Below are positions 12,736-22,850 of a DNA stretch of 64,000 nt, piece after piece. Origin of the DNA: Sycobia sp. Sy_11 (lineage: Eukaryota > Arthropoda > Insecta > Hymenoptera > Epichrysomallidae). Positions within the stretch are counted from its first letter, which is position 1. Each line of letters opens with the position of its first letter. Both the position numbers and the translations under genes were made by a program. Under the pieces are notes generated by a model. It saw only the letters and a program-made list of their open reading frames with translations. It was not told the DNA's origin and did no database searches. The stretch is taken from NCBI GenBank assembly GCA_018907035.1, contig JACCIC010000004.1, forward strand, positions 7,152,001 through 7,216,000, written 5' to 3'.

Positions 12736-13666
12736 CTCACTTACATAACCGTGCAATTTTCATGCATGCCATCAATTTTATAGAATTTCTGATTGAATGA
12801 GAGAAAGTTAATCCAGCTAAACTAAACATTAAGAAAGTTTGAATTCTCTCGGATTTTTTTATAAATCAAATTATAAGTAGAAAAATACAGATTTTTCATT
12901 ACAATATTAATAATTAATAATGTACATGTATACAGTTGTTTTTCTACAAATCCATCGAGTCGATTATACTTATTTACTTTCAGTTATTATTTTTAATAAA
13001 CATTTGTAATATATATTATGTATGTTTATATATTAGCTGGTAAGCAAATTAGGACTGGAAACAAATCGGAACTTATCTAGTTTAATAATGACTTCGGTAC
13101 CTGCCTTATATGCAAGACAAAGGTTTGTCATAAGTGGTCATGGCTTTAACCAATTAAGATATTTCACAGTAAGAAATGAAAGTAATGAGCATTTTGGACA
13201 CGGAAGTTCTGATGGTGTTTTACGATTTGCTTATGTTACTATTATGTCTGATGAAAAATGCCTTGAGCTGCATAAAAACCTTGTGCCGGGTGTGACCATT
13301 TGTGCCCAAGTGGTTCAACGTGATCCGCAGTCTCCGGAGGGAACTTGCACAGTAAGTTAACTTATATAGAATTATAATATTTTAAAACCTAATACTTACT
13401 TATTTTATTGCTTAAAAATGCAATCATTCCGTTTATAGGGTGATAGCGGTAGTCCTCTTGTATATAACGATAATTTAGTAGTTGGATTATTAGTTGCTGG
13501 ACCTGTACAATGTATTGAAAATGATTATCCAGCAATTTATATAAAACTTTCACATTACATTTGGTTTATAAATAGTGTTATACAAAACGAGAGAAATCCT
13601 GAAATAGTCTTAGCTGCTTGGAAAAAGCGAGATAAAAACAATATTTTAAGCTATGGATATTTCTAA
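6371..13666 (+). CDS. Chymotrypsin-like serine protease, paralog 1 (catalytic exons)
   Basis: Secreted S1-family endopeptidase. Three exons are seen: 6371-6714, 13037-13351 and 13439-13666, all with AG/GT boundaries and ending at TAA. Exon 1 starts with two bases of a split codon, then [14 protein letters not shown], the activation site. The triad is His in TIAHC, Asp in EGDIAVLK and Ser in GDSGSPLV. The residue corresponding to chymotrypsin 189 is Gly (PEGTCTGDSG), which suggests chymotrypsin-like rather than trypsin-like specificity. The usual second Gly of GDSGGP is Ser. About 294 residues are visible; the signal-peptide exon was not found. Intron 1 (about 6.3 kb) holds an LTR-like repeat, microsatellites, a decayed mariner and a SINE. 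Exon order, phase and sequence match paralog 2 at 19069. AATAAA lies near 13770. Joining exon 1 to exon 2 across the long intron is inferred from the paralog. Confidence 0.8.
6992..7646 (-). mobile_element. LTR-like repeat (possible solo LTR)
   Basis: A GC-rich block in AT-rich intron DNA with canonical TGT...ACA ends (TGTGACGTCC at left, TCTCTTACA at right). On the minus strand it contains a TATA-like CTATAAATACGGG near 7535, followed downstream by AATAAA-like words near 7450, the order expected in an LTR. No exact target duplication is clear, though AATT brackets a GT...AC core. A diverged relative starts at 47925 with the same TGTGACGTC edge and shared GCTGAAGCC and GCGGGGC words. Confidence 0.5.
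8302..8347. repeat. (TA)n microsatellite
   Basis: A pure TA tract following a stretch rich in AAT/AAC trinucleotides (about 7900-8300). It is part of protease intron 1. Confidence 0.9.
8493..8638. repeat. Compound (TA)n microsatellite
   Basis: Two long TA tracts joined by ATACATACATATAT-type spacers. It generates spurious Tyr-Ile frames on both strands. Confidence 0.9.
9528..10731 (+). mobile_element. Decayed mariner lacking its right end
   Basis: The left end TTAGGTGTACAAATAAG with TTTCCGCCGTTTT starts at 9528 after a TA. No matching right inverted repeat occurs: similarity stops in an A-rich tract at about 10731. It carries the dead transposase at 9718-10686. This is a different family from the intact copy at 1267, as the ends differ, but both share GATGGCGCCACC just inside the left end (9563-9574 here). 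Confidence 0.8.
9718..10686 (+). pseudogene. Mariner transposase pseudogene
   Basis: The frame begins at the ATG at 9718 ([15 protein letters not shown]), hits a stop in place of a residue near 9847, and loses a block between about 9900 and 9915. It continues in other frames with recognisable mariner words: [33 protein letters not shown] and the end SDGQYFE with stop at 10684. Several stops and frameshifts make it inactive. The catalytic HDNARPH block survives only as a frame-shifted relic near 10400. Confidence 0.85.
10732..12508. other. AT-rich intron DNA of protease paralog 1
   Basis: Nothing recognisable. Short frames at 11024-11817 have no motif and no codon bias. Confidence 0.5.
12509..12690 (+). 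mobile_element. tRNA-derived SINE, old diverged copy
   Basis: Aligns along its length with the SINE at 24881. The shared core includes GTTTACAAACACATCGTAGA followed by CTGATTAGCA. The tRNA-related head (CTAGAGCAAAAGACTCGTAAT) retains the anticodon-arm-like region better than the other copy and most resembles a lysine-type tRNA, which is a weak inference. The tail runs into a (TA)n tract. Confidence 0.65.
12691..12731. repeat. (TA)n microsatellite at SINE tail
   Basis: A pure TA tract directly after the SINE body, possibly grown from its A-rich tail. Confidence 0.9.
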
Positions 13667-14470
13667 ATGTAAGCTGTTTCGAAATTTAAATGGAATCTAA
13701 TGCTTCCCTTAAACTATGAAAATTAAAATATAAATTATATCGCTTAAAAAATTACATATATTTTTAAATAAAGATAATAAATCTTACTCATTAAAGTATT
13801 TCCTTTATTATAGTTGATATGTAGCCTTTTATTATTTATAATTAGAAATTAAATTCTATTTATTTCAAACTTGACATATGAACTGCTCAGTGAGTTAGAG
13901 TTTATTGTAAACTGAAGCTTGAATATCTGAAACTAATCAAATAAAAAATAATCAAGAAAATAGTGTAAAATATAAGCATAAAAAACAACTTTTAGGTTTT
14001 TATTATGCAGAAGAAGTATTACAAGTTTGTGGAAAATTATGCAGTAACTCCATGTAAACATACAATTAGTACATTTTCAAACTGTGAATTGAATAATCTT
14101 ATCTTATTATATGAAGAGATAGCGTGATATTCAGAGTGACATAAACTATATTTTCTCATAAATTTAATTTCATAAATTTAATTTATAAATTACATGTGCG
14201 TTACTTCAAGCGTGGAAAGGCGTAGCAACTTGACATGAAATCAATTGAATTTGGAAATTATTTAAAAATTTGAATTTAAAAATTACATACTATGTTGTGC
14301 ATAGTATGTAAAGCATGGAGTTCTCTATAGACAGTCAGTTCTAATACTATGCTGAACGTGGCGAATCGCATGTTGTTGAAGATTAAATCAAATAGTTAAT
14401 ACTTATTAGAATAGACACATCCCATCCTGGGTTTATTATCCCCAAAAAAATTATGATTTTAGTCAGTAGA
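13667..14470. other. Intergenic DNA after protease paralog 1
   Basis: The 3' UTR with AATAAA at about 13770, then AT-rich DNA with no recognised feature. Confidence 0.5.
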
Positions 14471-14586
14471 TACGAGGGTGGATTGATAAGTTTCTGGCCT
14501 GGCCAAGAAAAACAACGTTTTTAAGAATTTTTTTTATTTCTCAACATAATCTCTTCCAAGGCTAATACATTTCTCATAGCGGTGTT

Positions 14587-14998
14587 CTAGTCTAGTAATG
14601 CCATCTTTATAGATTCGTTAAGCTCCTGAAAATACCCATTTACAGCTTCGATTACTTTTTCATTGTCCACAAATCTCTTGCCGCCAAGCCATTTTTTGAG
14701 ATTCGGAAACAGATAATAGTCACTCGGGACTAGGTCTGGAGAGTAGGGAGAGTGCGGCATCAATTCAAACTTCAGATCGTTGATTTTAGCCATCGCAACG
14801 ATTGACGCGAGCGCCGGTGCATTATCGTGATGAAACAAAATTTTTTTTCTTCACCAGATGGGGTCGTTTAATTTTCACTTCGTGGCTCAAATGGTGTACT
14901 AAGTCTGCGTAGTATTGACCAGTGATAGTTTCACTTTGTTCAAGCTAAACAATGTATATAATACCTCTTGCATCTCAAAAAAACAGTAGCCATAACCT
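14587..14998 (-). pseudogene. Inverted partial mariner transposase (left arm)
   Basis: The minus-strand frame includes MFHHDNAPALASIVAMAK, PHSPYSPDLVPSDYYLF and ends ESIKMALLD with a stop near 14587. It is a second, independently mutated copy of the C-terminal catalytic region of the right arm. It lacks the first catalytic block and cannot act alone. Confidence 0.85.
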
Positions 14999-15077
14999 AG
15001 GTTTGAGAGTTATAGTTATAGCCATAGTTTAGGTTTGAGAGCACGCTGAACAAGACGCCTCTGTGTTTTTCGTAAAA

Positions 15078-16069
15078 ATGGAAAAACTGGAAAATCGTAC
15101 TGTCATCAAATACTTTTATTTGAAGGGGTTAACGCCGAAAGAAATTAAAGAAGAGATGGACTCAGCACTGGGGACATCCTCCTCTTCATATTCAACCATT
15201 GAGCAATGGCTTTCCGAGTTTCAAAAGGCTCGTGTGAGCACCTCTGATGAGCCTCGCTCAGGACGCCCCATTGAAGTCATAACTCCAGATATGATCGAAA
15301 AAATCCATCAAATAGTGCTGAAAGACCGCAGATTAAAAGTGCGTGAGATAGCTGAGACCTGTAAGATATTATATGAACATGTAAAAAATATTTTGCACGA
15401 ATATTTGTATATGGAAAACTTCTGTGCAAGATGGGTGCCGCATTTGCTAACAGTATTCGAAAATTGATTCGAAAGAACATTTTTACCGACAGTTTGGCGT
15501 TGTATAAGCGTAATCCAAGCGAATTTTTGCGTCGATTCGTAACCGTTGACGAAACTTGGGTCCACCACTACACTTCTGAAACCAAACAACAGTCTAAACA
15601 GTGGATTGGACCAGAGGAACCAACTCTAAAGAAGGCACAAACAATTTTTTGGGCGATCAAGGTTATGGCCACTGTTTTTTGGGATGCAAGAGGTATTATA
15701 TACATTTATTACCTTGAAAAAGGTAAAACTATCACTGGTCAATACTACGCAGTCTTATTGCAACGTTTGAGCCACGAAGTGAAAATTAATCGACCTCATC
15801 TGGCGAAGAAAAAAATCTTGTTTCATCACGATAACGCACCAGCGCACACGTCAATTGTTGCGATGGCTAAATTCAACGATCTGAAGTTTGAATTGATACC
15901 ACACCCTCCCTACTCTCCAGACCTAGCCCCGAGTGACTATTATCTGTTTCCTAACATCAAAAAATGGCTTGGCGTTAAGAGATTTGCGGACAATGAGGAA
16001 GTAATCGAAGCTGTAAATGGGTATTTTGAGGAGCTTGACTAATCTATAAAGATGGCATTACTAGACTAG
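15078..16069 (+). pseudogene. Irritans-like mariner transposase, frameshifted
   Basis: Starts at the ATG at 15078 (MEKLENRTVIKYFYLKG) and runs to CARWVPHLLT, where the frame is lost near 15465. It resumes in another frame as NIFTDSLALYKRNPSEFLRR and VDETWVHHYTSE. The DDE residues are present: D in VDETW, D in HHDNAPAH, and D in PYSPDLAPSDYYLF with 34 residues between the last two. A premature TAA at about 16040 follows EELD; the left arm keeps a codon there (ELNESIKMALLD). Wording is closest to the irritans subfamily, from memory of the family. It is inactive as it stands. Confidence 0.85.
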
Positions 16070-16616
16070 AACACCGCTATGAGAAATGTATCAGCCTTGG
16101 AGGAGATTATGTTGAGAAATAACAAACAATTCTTAAAAATGTTGTTTTTCTTGGTAAGGCCAGAAACTTATCAATCCACCCTCGTAATATATTAGCGATA
16201 TCAAACATATTTTTAAAACTTTGGGACCGACCAAGATACCCTAGAAATAACTTTATAAAAATTAGTATATCCAACAGGATACTCTGAATTCAATTTCTTA
16301 AATTCGACATGTAATTAATTATTATCAGAGGCAAAAGTCGTATTTGTGCTTTTCAGTTATTTCCGTCAACTAGTATGGATAGTAGTTTCATTTTTATGAG
16401 ATATTATTTTACTATTAACAATATCTTTGTAACATTTTTCTACTGTTATCACAGCATCTTCTAGTAATCTTTTCCAAATTTTGAATTTGGCAATGCTAAT
16501 ATGCCTTTTATTTTTTTAATACCTTAGACAATTTTTCCATTCTTTTAGAAGTGGAAATTCCGATGCTAATTAAGAAATGCTGCAAAATTCGGCAGCGATT
16601 GTGACAATAGTAAGTC

Positions 16617-16840
16617 TCGGGCGATCACTATTATCTAAAGAAGTAAAGTGATTTTTCAATCCATTCAATCATACTTACAGTTGATTTTTCCTGAATAGGA
16701 TTTTGTTTAACAGGCGGTGGACTAGAATCACTTTTATAGTTTTGCGATTTCATCTCCTTCTCACTAATGATAGACTCAAATGTTGTTTGGGATGATACCA
16801 ACAAATTTGGAACATCCTTTTGAACATTTTTGTATGTAAA
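16617..16840 (-). pseudogene. Coding-like segment of unknown origin
   Basis: On the minus strand an open stretch of about 72 codons includes NVQKDVPNLLVSSQTTFES, then SSPPPVKQNPIQEKST, then a GTAAGT donor-like site. The residue usage looks like a real exon, but flanking sequence on both sides contains stops in every frame I checked. I do not recognise the family. It may be a decayed gene fragment or a lone exon of an unannotated gene. Confidence 0.25.
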
Positions 16841-18990
16841 TCACAAATCTTTGCCACGTTTCCATCATGACAACAAAGATTCTAGCATCTATACAATTTG
16901 ATGAAATCAAGAATAGAACGTTATTTCCTTCTACTAGTCGGTGCTAAGCATTTTTTTTTTTTTAATCAAATTACTTTCTTTATATTCTATACCAACTTTT
17001 CGAACTTATACTTTATTGATTTAGTTACACCCTTCTCAAGGCCATACTGTAAATAATTTATTAGAAATTTATAATCAAAATTAATAAATGCAATATCGAT
17101 ATTAGTATTAAATTCTAATAAATTTACTTACAAGGAAATGTAAGTAATGAAAGTGATGAAATATAAATTAAAATTTTTTCATAGTTGACAGAATAAATTA
17201 TTAGTCAGTTTAAACGGATAATATTTAAAACCAATACATGTATATTGTATGTTGTGTCATAATATGTTTAAGTACTTGCACGGATTGGAGGTGCATGGAC
17301 GCGTCATTCAAAGAGCTTAAGGTCTACTGCTGACATTGACAAAATGTATAATCCAGGCATATGTATACAGATCATTAAACACAATATCATCGATAAAAAA
17401 CAAAGAAAAAACACCTGTCAAATGTGTGGTGTACGTTCTCGCTTCAATGCCCGTTGTAAATTTTAATTATTGCATATAAATGAATTTATCAGTTCGCACA
17501 CGAAACGTGCAAAATATATAGGGTAATATACAATGTCTTCTTGAATACATATATTAAAAGAATCCTAATATACCATACATAAAATACATCGTCAAATTTT
17601 CATTTAAAGAAATGCAAAAATCAAAATAAAGTACACAAATTCATTATTTTATAAATACGATCGTGTATCAATTAATTTCATAATAATTTGTTAGGAAAGG
17701 TATGAGTATGAATAACCTCTTGAAAATACGTGAAACATTGTTTTCTTTTATGTAAAAAGAATCTTTGCTTTCATTGTTTTATAGACCCATCTTATGTACC
17801 CAGTAATTCGTTTATCAATTAAAAAGATATTATTTAATAAATTATTTACTAAACTGCTTTGAATTTAAAAAAGTTTAACTCTTATTAAATTATGACTAAC
17901 TAGAATAAAATTTAATGAAGAGTTGCAAAATTCTTGGGAAACATGGTTCAATATTGGAAGATAAGTAGATAAAATAACTTAACACTTGATTCAAATTGCA
18001 GGGATGGTTTATTTGAGTATCGACAACTATTTTGAGATAAAATCATCATTTTAATTCTATGAAACTTTAATTTGAAGTTCTTTCAAACTTAAAGGTACTA
18101 TCACATTTCTGAAAAATATCAAATAGTGCATAAAAATTTAATTTACAAAATATCATTATATAAGTTTTACAAAAATTGTATGTAATTGATACTTGCACCA
18201 AACTTATTTTAAATATAATTTCTTATAAGAAAATATTAAAAACCAAAATTTTGTATACAATATATAATTATTTCTCATTCATAATTCTTATATAATATAA
18301 ATTATATAAGAAATTATATATTATTTCCAATCGGATATATTGTAAAGAAACTGCGAATATTATCATCAAATTGAGGATTAAAATGTAGTCGTCGTTGACT
18401 ATTATTGATAGATAGCTTATAAACTTGTAGAAAATTGAGAGAATACATGAAGTTCGGGATTGTTACATACAAACTATTATATTTTTAACAAAGAAAAAGC
18501 CCATTTTGGTTTTTACATTTTTAGGATATTACCCTTTAACAGATTATTTATCTTAAATACTATGTCATTAGTTATATTATTGAACTATAATTAAAGAAAA
18601 ATTAACATTAGTTGGCTGTGTTAAATTCAATGTACTGCATATTTGAATTTATCTGATCGAGACCAAGGTTGAATAGCAAAAATAAGGTCGAAATGCCACT
18701 ATGATTCTAAACAGAAAAAATTCGTTCAATAATCGTATATAACGAAATCTCTGAAACTACTTATTCTAGAATATCAATGATAACTATAAATGAGTCTTCT
18801 ATCATTTAATTTTGTGACCACATTATTATAGCTCGTAAAATTGTTATCTCTGTTCAATAGTCAACCATTGTACCCTCAAAAGTGTTTTCAAAAACTTATG
18901 CGTTTTAGAAACCACATTAGTATGCCCTCTAATAGTCAATGCATTACTCCTCGATAAATATATTTTTACATTACAGCAAATCAATTTATC
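16841..18990. other. AT-rich DNA before protease paralog 2
   Basis: No recognisable feature. The signal-peptide exon of the downstream protease should lie here or nearby but was not identified. Confidence 0.4.
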
Positions 18991-19068
18991 ATGAGTGCGA
19001 AGGAAAATAAAAAAATCTTGCATTTAATGGTAATATTATTATTAAAGGTATTAACAAAAAATTTACAG

Positions 19069-20498
19069 CTAATGGCTTAGAAGTACAAAAAATCATTGGT
19101 GGTGAACTGGCAACTGAAGGTCAATGCAAATACCAAGTAGCTATACTAATAAACGATAGATTTCAGTGTGGAGGAGGTATTATAAGTGCAGAATTTATAA
19201 TTACAGCTGCACATTGTTTCATAAACGTGAATAATTTAGAGTTTCCAAAGGAACGTATTAGAGTTTTAGCATCTATCGTGGATCTTATGGTTACCAAAAA
19301 GTCAATCAAAGCGAAGGTCGAAGAAATATATATACCTAAAATTTATAGACACATTCTTAGAAAATTCAAATTAACTCATAGTACGGAAGGAGATATTGCT
19401 ATACTAAAGGTAATTATTTATTTAAATCTAAACTCAAACATTTATGAACAAATCATGATTTCTACAATAGTACGAAACAAAAGATGTATTTTTATAATAA
19501 GTATCACTGTCAGCTGTAAAGTAATGTTTTCTCTTCTGCTACAAAAATTTCGATTGTACCATAGTATAGTGTATGCAGAAAATATCAATAATATTAACTA
19601 TTTATGAGTCGATTTCACTAGTATTATTTTCAATATTCCCTTAAATATATGAAATGACCTTGATTTTTCTTTAATTTAAACATTTTCTTTTTTGATTAGT
19701 TTCAGTTTGACAACCCAAGCGTAAATTATTTCTATAATCCATAATTTTAACTATTACCTAATTAAATGTTTCTTTGTAAAATTTTACAACAATCTTTATA
19801 AATTATAGCTTAAGAACAAATTAAAATTAGAGACAAATACCAATTTAAAAAGTTTACAAATACCGAAGCAGTTCGTTTCCTATGTAAATAAAACTCTTAT
19901 TATAAGTGGTCACGGATACAGCTTTGTTAATATTATGTATGATATACAAGGTGATTTACATATCTCTGGAGGATTGGATGGAAAATTACGATTTGCTAAT
20001 GTAACGCTTCTAGCAGATGAAGTATGTCTTGAAAAATACGCACGTGTGGTACTAGTTGCTAATGTTTGTGGACAGATGGATCAACGTGAACCAGATAATC
20101 CTGAAGGAACCTGTCTTGTAAGTAAATTTAGATTTTGAATATATATAATAAAATATATATTTTCATTTTGCATCTCAATATTTTTACAGGGCGATAGTGG
20201 CAGTCCCCTTGTAGACGATGATTTCATAATTGGAATACTGGTTGCTGGTCCTGACGAATGTATTGAAAACAAGAGTCCAGCAGTTTATATAAAAATTTCG
20301 CATTACCTTTGGTTTATTGATAGTGTTCTTCAGGGCGAAAAAAATGACGATATAATTATTGCTAAATGGATGTACGAGTACAACACTGTAGACAGTCCAT
20401 GGTTGATGCCAAGCTATCAAATCCTTGAAACTCAACCCGGATTAAGCCTTTCTGAGGCTCGAAATTATTTCATAGAAGCTGGCCATCCGTTTATGTAG
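19069..20498 (+). CDS. Chymotrypsin-like serine protease, paralog 2 (catalytic exons)
   Basis: S1-family protease with exons 19069-19409, 19809-20117 and 20190-20498 (TAG stop). The first visible exon begins with two bases of a split codon, then NGLEVQKIIGGELA, the activation cleavage site. The triad is His in TAAHC, Asp in EGDIAILK, Ser in GDSGSPLV. Position 189 is Gly (PEGTCLGDSG), as in paralog 1. It encodes about 318 residues with a C-terminal tail longer than paralog 1, ending AGHPFM. Introns are 399 and 72 bp. Both paralogs share exon phases and motifs such as SGHG, LRFA and PEGTC, so they arose by tandem duplication. The first exon with the signal peptide is missing from my model. Likely a secreted gut or venom-type protease; tissue is unknown. 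Confidence 0.85.
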
Positions 20499-21097
20499 AA
20501 AAAAGTACCTAAGTTTTCAGTATTAGAGAATCGAGCTTTCTTAAAAGCAAAACACCAAACTTCAAACTCGTGTATTCTTTCTTAATCTGCCTCTTTCCGA
20601 TTTTATTTTAACAGATGCCATACTACTTAATTTTTATTCCTAGATGACATGATTTCTAAAATCACCGCTGACCAACAAGAATGTCATATCGTAAATATCT
20701 TCTATAATATTGAATATTGACCTTATCATATTATGTATAACTGTAGAAAAAAATATTTTACAAGGAGAGAGTCACATGTTTAAGTTTTGAATTTGATTGT
20801 AACTTACATAGTTGTTTCTAATGTACTAAAATAGAACATCTGTACAGCTATTTTCTTTATCGCACTCTTTTTTTCAAATAATTTTCAAATAATTGAAAAT
20901 TAAAATTTTGAGCAAATACATACTCCAATAACTATTTGTATTTTTTCAAACATATTATTCATCTCTAATTTAAAATTATTTGGGTTTATGTTATGTATAA
21001 ATTATGTAATGTTCAAATAATCCTATTCAAGTTCCATGAAATTTTAATGAATTAATATGTTATTTCAATCTTATTTATATTGAACTACCAGTATATC
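20499..21097. other. Intergenic AT-rich DNA
   Basis: Protease 3' UTR and spacer. No feature recognised. Confidence 0.5.
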
Positions 21098-21480
21098 CTA
21101 TATAAAACGTATCGCAATTATCACAAGATAAATTATAAACACGAACTTTTCTTTATTAAAAATTGATTTGTTATTGTATCGTTTATAGTTATGTGGTTTG
21201 GAGTCTGTTAAGATTTTGTGGTAATAGCCAGCCCAGATTTCGTTTCGCATGCCTTCTACTGAATTTGAATTCCTTTCAATTGCAAGACTGTAGTTTTTAG
21301 ATAACTTCTTCATTAATTTGATACTTAGATCAGTAGTCTTCACTTTTTTAATTACGACTTTTGGTTTCTTCACAACTTTCTTCGATGCAGTTACTTTTTT
21401 CGTTTTTTTTTGCTGCTGCCTTCAGTTTTGCAGTCTCAGCTTTGCTTCTTTGAGTTAAAATTTTCTTCGCATCACTTGCA
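21098..21480 (-). pseudogene. Lys-rich tail plus fragment resembling a MULE-type transposase domain
   Basis: On the minus strand a Lys/Ala-rich stretch (SDAKKILTQRSKAETAKLKA, then VKKPKVVIKKVK after a frameshift in an A-run) is followed by NSNSVEGMRNEIWAGYYHK and LTDSKPHN. The latter resembles the segment before the zinc-binding cysteines in insect Mutator-like transposase domains (EIW..YYH..STDEKP). The expected cysteines are gone. I cannot name the Lys-rich part. Assignment is from family memory and weak. Confidence 0.3.
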
Positions 21481-21499
21481 CGTTTGATTTACAATAGGG

Positions 21500-22850
21500 G
21501 AACAACTGCTGTAGCGAACAAGGCCAGGTAGATGGCTTATCCGACGCGCGCGCTGTGCGGGTCGAAATAGCGCGCTCAGTAAGTGCGTTCGAAAGGTGAA
21601 AAAGTATAGTTAGACTACCTGAATCTTTCTCAAATTTTGAGCTAACATTCTTGAATATATTTCTTTTCGAAAAATGTAAAAAAAAAAAACATTTTTTTTC
21701 AAAGTTGTAAAGTAGAATACTGCCTTAATCGAACCATTCCGTCGCTCAAATAATGGAAACTTTTAGTGATGCAAAACAGGCATACAGAGTGAATTAGGTC
21801 AAAGCTCTACGAAATGCAAGAGGTGTCGTCATTTTCCGAACAATTAAAGATTAGATAATCTTAAAACTCGGATGTCTAAGTGTGATAATAAGCGATAATG
21901 ACTGTCCGGGCCATCCGGCCTCCAGGGGCGCCATAAAAAAGGGGGTGCGCATATGGTAAAAACGTGCGCTTTCCCGAACCAGATAGAAGATAGAAATATA
22001 CGTAGCTAAACTGACCGTGAGAAACTTTGGTTTCTCGTGGGCGCTTCGCCAGGACGCAATAAAATTTAGCGTGTCTGCCCCCAGAAAGGGTCCATCAGGG
22101 CTCAGGTGCTACCTCTCGTGCGTTCCGCCGAGGATCGGTGCGCGATGAGAATTTGACCGCCTGCATACACTTCGCGTGCGCACTTTGACGAGTTTCCCTA
22201 TGAGTGTTCTCTGCGCGTGTTCATATCGTGTTTTACGTGTATTAGTTGTAATTCGTTACGTATTATATAGTGTCACCTTTTGCGTGAATTATTTGTAACT
22301 CGCTGTGTGTTGATAGTGTTTCTTTTGCGTGTCTTATTTGTAACTCGCTGTGTGTTTTATAGTGTTACCTTTGCGTGCATTCTCTGTAGTTTCTGTATGT
22401 GTTTTCTACCTGTATTCTCGCGTGCTTGTACTTGTGTGTCGTAAGATTAAGTAACCTTTAGGGCAAGCGAGTAAAATTTAACATTCTCCGGGCCAAGGCA
22501 TTTGGACTTGGAGCGATCGCCCGTGCCGCGATCGCTGAGGTTGCTCCCGGCGGCATTCGTGCCCGGTGGCTACCGTTACGGCAAGGGCTATTCCCGTACC
22601 CAGGAGCTTGGGGCCGTAACGCAGAGCAGGGGGTTCAGCGGAGCACACCTTCCCGTTACGACCTCTCTAACTACATAAGGAGTACTCCGTTAATACGTTG
22701 ATAAAAAAAGGTACGAAAGTGTGAAGTACGTTTTATGCGTGCGTTGGTTATTATTTGTATGATTTTCGGCTTTTTCCTCCACTCATGAAGTGGAGGTTTT
22801 TTATGCCTTGCGGCGTCTCTATAAATATAGCGAATTTGAGATAACTTAAT
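21500..22850. other. GC-rich block, probably a transposon remnant or LTR
   Basis: Base composition changes sharply at about 21500 and returns to AT-rich by about 22850. It contains CG-rich words, a four-copy tandem repeat at 22231-22415 and a perfect hairpin (CCTCCACT-CATGA-AGTGGAGG, 22776-22796) followed by a T run. No coding frame is recognised. Confidence 0.4.
22231..22415. repeat. Tandem repeat of about 46 bp, four units
   Basis: Units start at 22231, 22278, 22323 and 22370, each with a TTTTGCGTG-like start, a TTGTAACTCG-like centre and a TATAGTGTTACC-like end. The second and third units are the most alike; the outer ones are diverged. Confidence 0.8.

Larger units (their letters stand above)
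14473..16184 (+). mobile_element. Composite mariner with inverted 3' end in place of its 5' end
   Basis: The outer ends are perfect inverted copies (CGAGGGTGGATTGATAAG with TTTCTGGCC) with TA on each side (14471-14472, 16185-16186). The left arm 14473-14998 is an inverted copy of the right arm 15660-16184, which carries the 3' half of the transposase and its 3' UTR. The middle holds the 5' UTR and 5' coding half. So a mariner lost its own left end and gained an inverted right end. At the junction a 20-bp word (CCATA...TAGGTTTGAGAG) is present twice, at 14990-15009 and 15023-15042. Confidence 0.85.
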
